From positions 1 through 12,406 of the forward strand of contig JBFIHZ010000091.1 in assembly GCA_041601535.1 (NCBI GenBank): 12,406 bases of DNA, in the 5' to 3' direction. Source of the DNA: JBFIHZ01 sp041601535. Lineage in GTDB: Bacteria > Pseudomonadota > Gammaproteobacteria > Xanthomonadales > SZUA-36. The position numbers and the translations under genes were made by a program. The notes beneath the pieces were generated by a model. That model had not been told where the DNA came from. It ran no database searches and saw only the letters and a program-made list of their open reading frames with translations. Of this stretch, positions 1 through 6,986 are shown in pieces. Within the stretch, counting starts at the first letter, position 1, and every line of letters starts with the position of its first letter.

Positions 1-70
1 ATCGCGATCAAGGCTTTGAACTTGATCTTTTCCGCCAGTGCGGCGTTGCTCTCATTCGCTGCGCTGCTCA

Positions 71-84
71 CGTACTGACGTACG
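71..84. repeat. Short inverted repeat inside the repeat spacer
   Basis: CGTAC at 71-75 pairs with GTACG at 80-84 around the loop TGAC. The stem has only five pairs. It lies in the spacer of the direct-repeat element and has no assigned role. Confidence 0.4.
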
Positions 85-154
85 CTCCGCTGACTCGCTC
101 TTTCGGCGCCTTGCACTGACGAAAAATCTCTTCGCCAAAGTGCCGGAATGATTA

Positions 155-170
155 AATGGCTACAGCCATT
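155..170. repeat. Near-palindrome AATGGCT-AC-AGCCATT in the repeat spacer
   Basis: Seven perfect base pairs flank a two-base centre. A two-base loop is too tight for a stable RNA hairpin without opening the closing pair, so this may be a protein-binding or element-specific palindrome rather than a terminator. It is part of the same repeated unit as 1-290. Confidence 0.45.
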
Positions 171-350
171 CGCCGCTTCAGTTTTCCCAAAACTGCCGCC
201 GCATGCAAGCTCTCGCTACGGTAGATTATCGCTATCAAGGCTTTGAACTTGATCTTTTCCGCCATTGCGGCGTTGCTCTCATTCGCTGCGGTGCCGGGCG
301 GAGCAGCGCGCATTGTACCCGACGCGGGGCGGCAGGTACATGCGCATACC

Positions 351-369
351 ACCCGGGGCCGTCCCGGGT
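351..369 (-). terminator. Possible terminator hairpin downstream of glcB
   Basis: ACCCGGG (351-357) and CCCGGGT (363-369) form a perfect 7-base-pair stem with a 5-base loop. On the minus strand it begins about a dozen bases past the malate synthase stop codon (381-383), where a terminator is expected. No T-run follows it on the minus strand, so it is at best a non-canonical terminator or an RNA 3'-end stabiliser. Confidence 0.35.
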
Positions 370-380
370 TGCTGCGGAAA

Positions 381-2567
381 TCAGCCTGTGGCCTGTGCCT
401 TCAGCTTGCGGCGGTAGGCGTGCAGCAGCGGTTCGGTGTAGCCGCTGGGTTGCTCGGTGCCTTTCAGCACCAGGTCCAGGGCTGCCTGGTAGGCGACGCT
501 GCTGTCGAAATCGGGTGCCATGTTGCGGTAGGCCGGGTCGCCGGCGTTTTGTTCATCCACCACTTTGGCCATGCGCCGGAAGGTGCTTTTGACCTGCTCC
601 AGCGTGCAGATGCCGTGTTGCAGCCAGTTGGCCATGTGCTGGCTGGAGATGCGCAGCGTGGCGCGGTCTTCCATCAGGCCGACGTCGTTGATATCCGGCA
701 CCTTGGAGCAACCCACGCCCTGGTCAATCCAGCGCACCACGTAGCCGAGAATGCCCTGTGCATTATTGTCCAGATCGGCCTGGATGGTCTCGGCATCGAG
801 CTGGTCCGCATCGCACAGCGGTGGCGTGAGAATGTCGTCCAGGCTGGCCAGCGGCCGTGCGGCCAGTTCGCGCTGGCGCTCGGCCACGTTGACCTGGTGG
901 TAATGCATGGCGTGCAGCGTGGCGGCCGTGGGTGATGGCACCCAGGCGCAATTGGCGCCGGCCTTGGGGTGGGCCGCCTTGGTGTTGAGCATTTCCTTCA
1001 TCTCATCCGGCTTGGGCCACATGCCTTTGCCGATCTGCGCCTTGCCGGGCAGGCCGCAGCGGATGCCGATGTCGACGTTCCAGTCCTCGTAGGCGGCAAT
1101 CCACGGCGCGGCCTTGATCTGTTCCTTGGGCAATACCGGGCCAGCCAGCATGCTGGTATGGATTTCATCGCCGGTGCGGTCAAGGAAACCGGTATTGATA
1201 AACACCAGCCGGTCCTGCACCGCGCGGATGCATTCGGCCAGATTGACCGTAGTGCGGCGCTCTTCGTCCATCACGCCAATCTTGATGGTATGCCGCTGCA
1301 GGCCGAACAGGTCTTCCACCCGCGAGAACAAGGTGTTGGCGAAGGCCACTTCTTCCGGCCCGTGCATTTTCGGTTTGACGATATAGATGCTGCCGGTGCG
1401 GCTGTTGCGCAGCGGGCCCTGGCCCAGCACATCGTGCATGGCGCAGGCCACCGTGACCACCGCGTCAAGAATGCCTTCGAACACTTCCTTGCCGTCGGCA
1501 TCATGGACCGCGTCGGTGGTCATCAGGTGGCCGACGTTGCGCACCAGCAGCAGGCTGCGGCCGGGCAGGCTCAGTTTGCTGCCATCCGGCCTGACGTATT
1601 CGCGGTCGGGATTCATACGGCGGGTGAGTTGCTTGCCGCCTTTGCTGAAGGTGGCTTCCAGCGTGCCCTGCATCAGGCCCAGCCAGTTGCGGTAGACGCC
1701 GATCTTGTCGGCCGAATCCACTGCGGCCACTGAATCCTCGCAGTCCTGGATGGTGGTCAGCGCCGATTCCATCTCGATGTCGTACACGCCGGCCGCCGAT
1801 TGCTGGCCTACCGGGTGACTGCGGTCGATGCAGATTTCGATGTGCAGGCCGTTGTTAAGTAGCAGCAGTTTCTGTCTGTCACCGTTCTGCTCGCCCGAGT
1901 GTGCAATAAACTGCCCGGGGCTGGCCAGCCCGCTACGCGAGCCGTCAGCCAGCACCACTTCCAGCCGCGCAGCCTCTGGCTCGCCGACGACTTCATAGCT
2001 GGTGCAGCCCACGTGGCTGCCGCTGCTGAGCGGAACCGCCGTATCGAGGAATTCGGCGGCCTGGCGGATCACCGCTTCGCCGCGCGCCGGGTTGTAGCCT
2101 GATCCGGCGGCTTTGCCATCATCGGCCGGGATCACGTCGGTGCCATACAGGGCATCGTACAGGCTGCCCCAACGGGCATTGGCCGCATTCAGCGCAAAAC
2201 GCGCATTGCTTACCGGCACCACCAGTTGCGGGCCGGCCACCGCGGCGATTTCGGCGTCCACGTTTTCGGTGCGGATGGCAAAGGGTTCACCGGCGGGCAC
2301 GATATAGCCGATGTCCTGCAAAAACTGGCGGCTCAGCGTATTGGCCGGGCCGCTGGCATCCTGTGCCTGGTGGGCCCGGTCAATCTGCTGCTGCAGATCA
2401 TCCCGCACCGCCAGCAGGCGGCGGTTTTCCGGTGTCAGCTCGGCAATAATGGCCTCAAGGCCAGACCAGAATGCCCCGGCGCCAATGGGCAGGCCCGGCA
2501 ATACTTCTTCATTGATAAAGGATTCAAACGCCGGATCAATGCTGATCCGCAGATCGGAGTTGCTCAT
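381..2567 (-). CDS. glcB: Malate synthase G
   Basis: This cytoplasmic enzyme condenses glyoxylate with acetyl-CoA to give malate (EC 2.3.3.9), in glyoxylate/glycolate assimilation. The product is 728 residues, the normal size for the single-chain G isoform (about 720-730) and far longer than the A isoform. Visible signatures include GVMDEERRTTVNL (the region of the Mg-binding Glu), FINTGFLDRTGDEIHTSM (the second metal-ligand region) and, near the C-terminus, GVGCSKVPD followed by LMEDRATLR. These last two match E. coli Cys617 and the catalytic base Asp631. Here they are Cys620 and Asp634, with the same 14-residue spacing. The ATG at 2565-2567 is chosen because AGGAAG lies 9 bases upstream; an in-frame GTG at 2573 would sit only 3 bases from that ribosome site. 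The gene stands alone, without glycolate oxidase genes beside it, and is transcribed away from the gene at 2931. The identification is secure. Confidence 0.96.
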   Translation of the reverse strand: MSNSDLRISIDPAFESFINEEVLPGLPIGAGAFWSGLEAIIAELTPENRRLLAVRDDLQQQIDRAHQAQDASGPANTLSRQFLQDIGYIVPAGEPFAIRTENVDAEIAAVAGPQLVVPVSNARFALNAANARWGSLYDALYGTDVIPADDGKAAGSGYNPARGEAVIRQAAEFLDTAVPLSSGSHVGCTSYEVVGEPEAARLEVVLADGSRSGLASPGQFIAHSGEQNGDRQKLLLLNNGLHIEICIDRSHPVGQQSAAGVYDIEMESALTTIQDCEDSVAAVDSADKIGVYRNWLGLMQGTLEATFSKGGKQLTRRMNPDREYVRPDGSKLSLPGRSLLLVRNVGHLMTTDAVHDADGKEVFEGILDAVVTVACAMHDVLGQGPLRNSRTGSIYIVKPKMHGPEEVAFANTLFSRVEDLFGLQRHTIKIGVMDEERRTTVNLAECIRAVQDRLVFINTGFLDRTGDEIHTSMLAGPVLPKEQIKAAPWIAAYEDWNVDIGIRCGLPGKAQIGKGMWPKPDEMKEMLNTKAAHPKAGANCAWVPSPTAATLHAMHYHQVNVAERQRELAARPLASLDDILTPPLCDADQLDAETIQADLDNNAQGILGYVVRWIDQGVGCSKVPDINDVGLMEDRATLRISSQHMANWLQHGICTLEQVKSTFRRMAKVVDEQNAGDPAYRNMAPDFDSSVAYQAALDLVLKGTEQPSGYTEPLLHAYRRKLKAQATG

Positions 2568-2846
2568 AATCACTTGCTTCCTGAGTATTCAACCAGTATG
2601 CGTCACAGGACGAGGCAGCACATCATTTACCCGCCCGCAGCCGTGCGGGGCCCTGTGGGCCTGGAATTGGTCAACTATTGATCCTAGCGAAATCAGGCCG
2701 GCTGAAACAGCCACATTTGCTAATGCTTACTATAAATCCCTGTTACCCGCGGGCGTCCTGGCCACATGCGCCTTGCAGTTACCCCCAAGCGGCCGGCCGG
2801 GCGGCCACGCTGGTTTTGCTTGACAGCCGGGCAGAATTCGCTAAGG

Positions 2847-2855
2847 TGGGATAAT
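2847..2855 (+). promoter_or_regulatory. Candidate extended -10 promoter of the CMD-family gene
   Basis: TG at 2847-2848, one base, then GATAAT at 2850-2855 fits a sigma-70 extended -10 element (TGn followed by a 5-of-6 match to TATAAT). A perfect TTGACA occurs at 2820-2825, but it is 24 bases from GATAAT, too far to be its -35. With a 16-base spacer it would pair instead with the poor TAAGGT at 2842-2847. Either way transcription would start within or next to the palindrome at 2857-2874. Confidence 0.45.
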
Positions 2856-2856
2856 C

Positions 2857-2874
2857 TATGCAAACGTGTGCATA
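2857..2874. promoter_or_regulatory. 18-base palindrome resembling a LacI/PurR-family operator
   Basis: TATGCAAACGTGTGCATA is an inverted repeat centred on ACGT with a single mismatched pair (A2863 against G2868). LacI/GalR-family operators typically have a central CG step inside a palindrome of the GCAAACGTTTGC type, and the left half matches that pattern exactly. It begins two bases after the -10 candidate, overlapping the predicted start point, a classic position for repression. An alternative reading is a weak hairpin AAACGT (2862-2867) with ACGTTT (2875-2880) running into a T-tract up to 2884, as in a leaky attenuator. No regulator gene is present in the window. Confidence 0.5.
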
Positions 2875-2930
2875 ACGTTTTTTTCAAGCACCATCCGGCG
2901 AAATTGGTTATTTAATTGGAGGTCAGAAAC

Positions 2931-3575
2931 ATGAGCAAGCAACGCATATCGTATGTGGATATCCAGGATATGGACGAGGCCATGCAGAAGGAAATGCACC
3001 GCTGCGAGGTCGAGGGCACCCCACGGCCGGAAAGTTCAGCCATCCGCGCCCACGTGCCGGACTGTTTCTGGTTTTTTGCCAACTCCTGGCGGGATATTTT
3101 CCGCAACGGCGTGCTGGATCACCCGATCAAGGAACTCTGCCGACTGTACGTTTCACGCTCGGTCAAATGCGAGTATTGCGGCAACCAGCGCTCAGTCAAG
3201 GCGGCCGCCACCGGCGAAGTCGGCGAAGGCCATGTCACCGATATCATCAACTTTGAAAAATCTGACCAGTACGATGACCGTCAGAAGGCCGCCCTGGCCT
3301 ACGCGGAAGCGATCGTGTTCCGGCTGGATACCGATGACGCCTTCTGGGATCGCATGCACCAACATTACAGCGAGGAGGAACTGGTGGAACTGGGCTGCAT
3401 GATTGGCCTGACCCTGGGCCAGCAAAGCTGGTTGCGGCTGCTGAATATTGAGCACCACCAGGTACTGGCCGGTACCACCGCTTCCATGGCGCCCGGTTTT
3501 GAAGATGCGGATTCCCTGGCACGGACCAAGTCGAATGAGGGCTATTGGGTCAAATCTTCACCAGGGGCGCAGTGA
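2931..3575 (+). CDS. Carboxymuconolactone decarboxylase (CMD)/AhpD-like family protein
   Basis: This 214-residue protein has an alpha-helical AhpD-like fold signature: a CxxC motif (Cys80-Glu-Tyr-Cys83) after SRSVK, then KAAATGEVGEGHV and the helix-rich region DDRQKAALAYAEAIV. In AhpD (alkylhydroperoxidase) the motif is CxxCxxxH, with the His acting as proton relay. Here the His position is Arg87, so AhpD-type peroxidase activity should not be assumed. Both cysteines are kept, so thiol redox chemistry remains possible, as does a decarboxylase-like or unknown reaction. No signal peptide is seen, so it is probably cytoplasmic. The ATG at 2931 is chosen because GGAGG (2918-2922) lies 8 bases upstream; the in-frame TTG at 2916 would overlap that site. 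It is a single-gene unit, divergent from glcB and convergent with the dehydrogenase operon, with an operator-like palindrome in its leader. Family assignment is good; function is unknown. Confidence 0.8.
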   Translation: MSKQRISYVDIQDMDEAMQKEMHRCEVEGTPRPESSAIRAHVPDCFWFFANSWRDIFRNGVLDHPIKELCRLYVSRSVKCEYCGNQRSVKAAATGEVGEGHVTDIINFEKSDQYDDRQKAALAYAEAIVFRLDTDDAFWDRMHQHYSEEELVELGCMIGLTLGQQSWLRLLNIEHHQVLAGTTASMAPGFEDADSLARTKSNEGYWVKSSPGAQ

Positions 3576-3701
3576 CCGGCAACCCAGCCCCGGTCACGAA
3601 CACCTGTTCCGGTGCGCGGTTGATGGTGCCGGAAGTTCAAGCGGGCGCCATCAGGCCCGGCTATCCGGCTAACAGGGTGGTAACCGATCCCAACTGCCCG
3701 A

Positions 3702-3730
3702 ACGGGGCGCGAACTCCACTCGCGCCCCGT
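3702..3730. terminator. Strong GC hairpin between convergent transcripts
   Basis: ACGGGGCGCGA (3702-3712) and TCGCGCCCCGT (3720-3730) form a perfect 11-base-pair stem with a 7-base loop. It sits between the 3' end of the CMD-family gene (3575) and the 3' end of the E2 gene (3761), so it could stop transcription in both directions. Neither side is followed by a T-run, so it is not a textbook intrinsic terminator. The rest of 3576-3760 shows nothing else of note. Confidence 0.55.
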
Positions 3731-3760
3731 GTTCAGCTGCAGAACATCTTGGTGCGGAAA

Positions 3761-5011
3761 CTACAGCTGCGCTGACCAGTCGGTATCCTGCAGCAGGTCT
3801 TTGACGAACTTGAGGAAGGCAGCGGAATAGGCACCGTCCACCGCGCGGTGGTCAAACGACTGCGCCAGTATGCCCACCGGGCGTATCGCAATGGATTCAC
3901 CATTGGCATCCGCCACCACCACCGGTTTGCGGATGACCGCGTCGGTGGACAATATCGCCACCTGCGGCTGGTTGATGATGGGTGCGGTGAACAGCGTGCC
4001 GAACGGGCCCGGGTTGGACAGCGTGTAGGTGCCGCCTTTCAGGTCATCGGCTGTGGTCTCTCCGGAGCGGGCCTTCTGCGCCAGGCGGTGGAAGGCCATG
4101 GCCAGTTCGGTAACCGACATCGCTCCTGCATCGCGCTGCACCGGTGCCAACAGCCCTTCAAATCCCAGGTCGACCGCTATGGCCAGGTTGACCTGCGGAT
4201 GCAGGATCAGCGCGTCGCCATCGACACTGGCGTTCAGGCGCGGATAGTCCTTGAGCGCCCGGCACACGGCATGGGCAATAAACGGCAGATAGGTCAGCGA
4301 ATGGCCGTGCTTGTTGCGCCATTCCGCCGCCATGGCCTTGCGCACGCGGTCTACCGCGCTGAAGTCCACTTCGATGCTTTGCAGTACATGCGGGCTGGTG
4401 GCCAGTGAGCGCACCATGTGCTCGGACGTTACGCGGCGAATGCGGTTGAATTCGATACGGCCGGATTCGGCGCCTGGCTTGGCGGCCGGCGCAGCCGCTG
4501 CCGCTCCGCCCTCCACCCAGGCCAGCACATCATCCCGTGTAAGCCGGCCGTCGCGGCCGCTGGCAGGTACTTCGCCGGCATCCAGATTATGCTTGCGCAG
4601 CAGTTGTTTTACCGCCGGAGACAGGCGTTGCTGCTTACCGGCTGGCGCGGCGGCCGCCGGGGCTGCTGCCGCGGGTGCCGGCTCTGGTTTGGGCGCCGGT
4701 TCGGGCGCGGCGGCGGCAACTGCAGGCTCCGCTGGTGCTGCGGCAGCTGCCGCTTCATCGGTATCATCATCAACACCGGAACCATCGTCCAGCAGCGCCA
4801 GCACGGTGCCCACATCAACGGTGTCGCCCTCCTCCACCAGTATTTTGACCAGCGTGCCGTCGGCCGGCACCGGGATTTCGGTGGCGACCTTGTCGGTCTC
4901 AACATCCAGCAGCAGTTCATTTTTGACCACAGTATCGCCGGCTTGCTTGTACCACTTGGCAATGGTGCCTTCCGATACGGTTTCACCCAACTGGGGCATT
5001 ACGATTTTCAT
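3761..5011 (-). CDS. Dihydrolipoamide acyltransferase (E2) of a 2-oxo acid dehydrogenase complex
   Basis: The 416-residue E2 core transfers the acyl group from the lipoyl arm to CoA in the cytoplasm. Domains in order: one lipoyl domain (about 1-76) with the lipoylated Lys41 in ETDKVATEI; an Ala/Pro/Glu-rich swinging linker (about 83-126); a peripheral subunit-binding domain (about 129-166, LSPAVKQLLRKH); a second short Ala-rich linker; and the catalytic acyltransferase domain (about 186-416) with the active-site motif DHRAVDG, giving His388 and Asp392. The ATG is preceded by AAGGA 8 bases upstream, and that site overlaps the E1-beta stop codon. The intergenic gap is only 12 bases, so this is the last gene of an E1-alpha/E1-beta/E2 operon. 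Sequence alone does not decide among pyruvate, acetoin and branched-chain 2-oxo acids. No E3 gene follows. Confidence 0.93.
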   Translation of the reverse strand: MKIVMPQLGETVSEGTIAKWYKQAGDTVVKNELLLDVETDKVATEIPVPADGTLVKILVEEGDTVDVGTVLALLDDGSGVDDDTDEAAAAAAPAEPAVAAAAPEPAPKPEPAPAAAAPAAAAPAGKQQRLSPAVKQLLRKHNLDAGEVPASGRDGRLTRDDVLAWVEGGAAAAAPAAKPGAESGRIEFNRIRRVTSEHMVRSLATSPHVLQSIEVDFSAVDRVRKAMAAEWRNKHGHSLTYLPFIAHAVCRALKDYPRLNASVDGDALILHPQVNLAIAVDLGFEGLLAPVQRDAGAMSVTELAMAFHRLAQKARSGETTADDLKGGTYTLSNPGPFGTLFTAPIINQPQVAILSTDAVIRKPVVVADANGESIAIRPVGILAQSFDHRAVDGAYSAAFLKFVKDLLQDTDWSAQL

Positions 5012-5023
5012 TGCAGCATTCCT

Positions 5024-6001
5024 TCAGTCAACCAGCTTGCGTACCGCCGCGACGATGCGTTCGGCATTGGGCAAAACTTCGTCTTCCAGGTTATCCGCCG
5101 CCGGCAGGGGAATATGCGGCGTGGTAACGCGCACCACCGGGCCTTCCAGGTCCCAGAACAATTCTTCGGCGACCAGCGAGGAAAGCTCCGCACCCCAGCC
5201 GCACAGGCGTGGGTTTTCTTCCACCGTAACCAGCCGGCCGGTGGCGGAAACCGATTCGAAAATGGTGGTGGTATCCAGCGGCACCAGCGAGCGCACGTCG
5301 ATCACCGTGGCGGATATGCCGTGCTCACTGGCCAGTTGCTCGGCGGCCTGCTCGGCGCGCGGCACCATGGCGGCCAGTGCGGCAATGGTCACATCACTGC
5401 CCTGGCGCAATACTTTGGCCTGGCCCAGCGGAACCACGTGCTCGCCGTCGGGCACCTCGCACTTGTTGCCGTAGAGTGATTTTTGCTCAAAGAACATCAC
5501 CGGGTCCGGGTCGCGGATGGCGGCAGCCAGCAGCCCCTTGACGTCGGCGGCATTGGACGGCGCGACCACTTTCAGGCCGGGTATCATCATGGCCCAGTTT
5601 TCCACGCTTTGTGAATGCTGCGCGCCAAACCGCGAACCGGCGCCATTGGCAGAGCGGATCACCATCGGGAAGGTGAACTGGCCGTTGGTCATATAACGGC
5701 TTTTGGCCACCTGGTTGGCGACGATGTCCCAGCACACGGCGAAGAAGTCGGAAAACATGATTTCGGCGATCGGCTTCAGGCCGGTCATGGCGGCGCCCAT
5801 CGCGGCGCCCAGAATGGCCTGTTCCGAGATCGGCGTGTCGCGCACCCGCAAGGGGCCAAATTCATCCAGCAGTCCGCCGGTGGATTTGAACACACCGCCG
5901 GCCGCGGCGATGTCTTCACCCAGAAACACTACCTGCTCATCGCGGCGCATTTCCTGCGCAATGGCAGCCGCCACGGCTTCACGATAACTCAGCAACGCCA
6001 T
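5024..6001 (-). CDS. 2-oxo acid dehydrogenase E1 component, beta subunit
   Basis: This 325-residue protein is the beta half of the heterotetrameric thiamine-diphosphate E1 enzyme. The N-terminal half carries the pyrimidine-binding fold with GED (28-30), GGVFKSTGGL and RVRDTPISEQ, followed by GAQHSQSVENW and the PGLKVVAPSN element; the C-terminal transketolase-like domain includes VIDVRSLVPLD and VTVEENP. All are typical of pyruvate/acetoin/branched-chain E1-beta proteins, and the length is normal. There is no fused lipoyl domain at the N-terminus, unlike PdhB of alphaproteobacteria. The start at 6001 has a perfect GGAGG 6 bases upstream, located inside the end of E1-alpha, and the two genes overlap by 13 bases. 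This suggests coupled translation for equal subunit amounts. Confidence 0.93.
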   Translation of the reverse strand: MALLSYREAVAAAIAQEMRRDEQVVFLGEDIAAAGGVFKSTGGLLDEFGPLRVRDTPISEQAILGAAMGAAMTGLKPIAEIMFSDFFAVCWDIVANQVAKSRYMTNGQFTFPMVIRSANGAGSRFGAQHSQSVENWAMMIPGLKVVAPSNAADVKGLLAAAIRDPDPVMFFEQKSLYGNKCEVPDGEHVVPLGQAKVLRQGSDVTIAALAAMVPRAEQAAEQLASEHGISATVIDVRSLVPLDTTTIFESVSATGRLVTVEENPRLCGWGAELSSLVAEELFWDLEGPVVRVTTPHIPLPAADNLEDEVLPNAERIVAAVRKLVD

Positions 6002-6981
6002 GCTGCACCTCCATCGGCCCAGACATCGGTATAGGCAATGTCCAACGGGGGTGGCGGCGAGGCCTTGGCGGTTTCGGTGGCCTCATCGACCTGGCGGGCG
6101 ACATCTTCGTCAATGCCGGCCAGGCGCTCTGCGGTAATCCCCGCCTGCAACAAGGCCGCGCGGTAATTGATCACCGGATCACGCGTCTTCCAGTGCGCCA
6201 CTTCCTCATCCGGCCGATACTTGCCCGGGTCGGCGCGCGAATGACCGCCGTGACGATAGGTCTGGGCTTCGATCAGGCTGGGGCCTTTGCCCGACCGCGC
6301 CTTGTCCATGGCATGCAGCGCTGTCTGATAAACCAGCTCGACATCATTGCCGTCAATCAGGATGGATTCCAGACCATAGGCCGATGCGCGGTCGGCGGCC
6401 GGGTTGGCCACGGCCGTGACGTCTTCGATGGCAGTGTATTCCATGTATTTGTTGTTCTCGCAAACGAATACCACCGGCAACTTCCAGATCACGGCAAAAT
6501 TCAAAGCTTCGTGAAAGGCACCGATATTGGTGGTGCCGTCGCCGAAAAAGCACACCGCTACCTGCTCGGTACCGCGGTATTGGGCCGACCAGGCAGCACC
6601 CGCCGCCACCGGCAAATGGGCGCCGATAATGGCATACGAGCCCATCGCACCGTGTTCCACGCTGGTCAAATGCATGGACCCGCCCTTGCCCCGCATCAGG
6701 CCGCAGTCGCGACCCATCAGCTCGCCCATGATGGCGCTCATGGACACGCCGCGAACCAGCGTGTGGTTGTGGCCACGGTAGGTGCAAAAAGTGTAATCTT
6801 CGGCACGCATGGCGGCACCAAAACCGGCCGCCACCGCTTCCTGGCCGAGACCAAGATGGCTGGTGCCTTTGACCAGGTTCTGCATGAACAGATCATAGGC
6901 GCGCTGTTCCAGTTGCCGGCATTCCAGCATCAGTTGATAAAGCCGCAGTTGTTCGTCGGCGGTAATGTCGGGTTGACTCAT
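5989..6981 (-). CDS. 2-oxo acid dehydrogenase E1 component, alpha subunit
   Basis: This 330-residue alpha subunit performs thiamine-diphosphate-dependent decarboxylation and reductive acylation of E2. It shows TYRGHNHTL (67-75), RGKGGSMHL (97-105), and the ThDP/Mg motif from GDG (147-149) to NN (176-177) within VCENNKY. The later YRHGGHSRADPGKYR segment (242 onward) is the loop that is phosphorylated in mammalian E1 and helps bind cofactor. After NN it reads KYMEYTAI, rather than the YAMGT-like continuation of classical pyruvate dehydrogenase, so the acyl substrate is left open. The upstream amidohydrolase stop codon is only 5 bases away and the ribosome site is weak (GGAGAG about 11-13 bases off), so initiation may rely on translational coupling. 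This ties the dehydrogenase to the amidohydrolase block. Confidence 0.93.
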   Translation of the reverse strand: MSQPDITADEQLRLYQLMLECRQLEQRAYDLFMQNLVKGTSHLGLGQEAVAAGFGAAMRAEDYTFCTYRGHNHTLVRGVSMSAIMGELMGRDCGLMRGKGGSMHLTSVEHGAMGSYAIIGAHLPVAAGAAWSAQYRGTEQVAVCFFGDGTTNIGAFHEALNFAVIWKLPVVFVCENNKYMEYTAIEDVTAVANPAADRASAYGLESILIDGNDVELVYQTALHAMDKARSGKGPSLIEAQTYRHGGHSRADPGKYRPDEEVAHWKTRDPVINYRAALLQAGITAERLAGIDEDVARQVDEATETAKASPPPPLDIAYTDVWADGGAAWRC

Positions 6982-6986
6982 TGTGG

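Larger units (their letters stand above)
1..290. repeat. Pair of 63-base direct repeats with a 164-base spacer
   Basis: Positions 1-63 and 228-290 match at 61 of 63 bases, differing only at repeat positions 6 and 38, so the repeat period is 227 bases. The sequence after the second copy (291 onward) does not match the sequence after the first (64 onward). The right-hand copy is therefore an element end or a truncation point, while an array could continue past the left edge of the window. The spacer holds two small hairpins, at 71-84 (CGTAC, loop TGAC) and 155-170 (AATGGCT, loop AC). On the minus strand the repeat is open in one frame and both copies read alike (NESNAA, then AEKIKFKALIA), but no known protein family is recognised. 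It is most likely a dispersed non-coding element or the remnant of one. Confidence 0.7.
2568..2930. other. Divergent intergenic region between glcB and the CMD-family gene
   Basis: These 363 bases carry the control signals of two divergent genes and no convincing coding sequence. The side near 2931 contains a promoter-like stretch and a palindrome, listed separately. For glcB, a minus-strand TATAGT (complement of 2729-2734) could be a -10 box, but no good -35 box lies 16-18 bases upstream of it, so that promoter is uncertain. The middle (2788-2812) is very GC-rich and contains an imperfect inverted repeat around GGCCGGCCGGGCGGCC whose role is unknown. Confidence 0.6.

Noticed and set aside
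152..352. 66-codon minus-strand frame covering repeat copy B
   Set aside because: It is open through the repeat, but there is no family match, ribosome site or clear promoter. It is kept as a repeat rather than a gene, because the repeated unit as a whole looks non-coding.
243..935. Plus-strand open frame of 230 codons spanning the repeat end and the glcB 3' end
   Set aside because: Most of it is antisense to malate synthase G, there is no ribosome site of note, and the translation is not protein-like.
969..1733. Plus-strand open frame of 254 codons
   Set aside because: Antisense to the well-conserved malate synthase G gene. The His/Ala/Gly-rich translation has no family features.
2820..2825. 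Perfect TTGACA as the -35 box paired with GATAAT at 2850
   Set aside because: The spacing is 24 bases, well outside the 16-18 base norm. The extended -10 reading explains GATAAT without it.
2862..2884. Intrinsic terminator reading of AAACGT/ACGTTT plus T-run
   Set aside because: The stem is only 6 pairs with two G-C pairs and lies just upstream of the gene's ribosome site. The palindrome at 2857-2874 is a better explanation, though leaky attenuation cannot be excluded.
4311..5474. Long plus-strand open frame (387 codons), rich in Ser/Ala/Thr
   Set aside because: It lies antisense to E2 and E1-beta. Its low-complexity composition is the mirror of the Ala/Pro linker of E2 and high G+C codon use, and no domain is recognisable.
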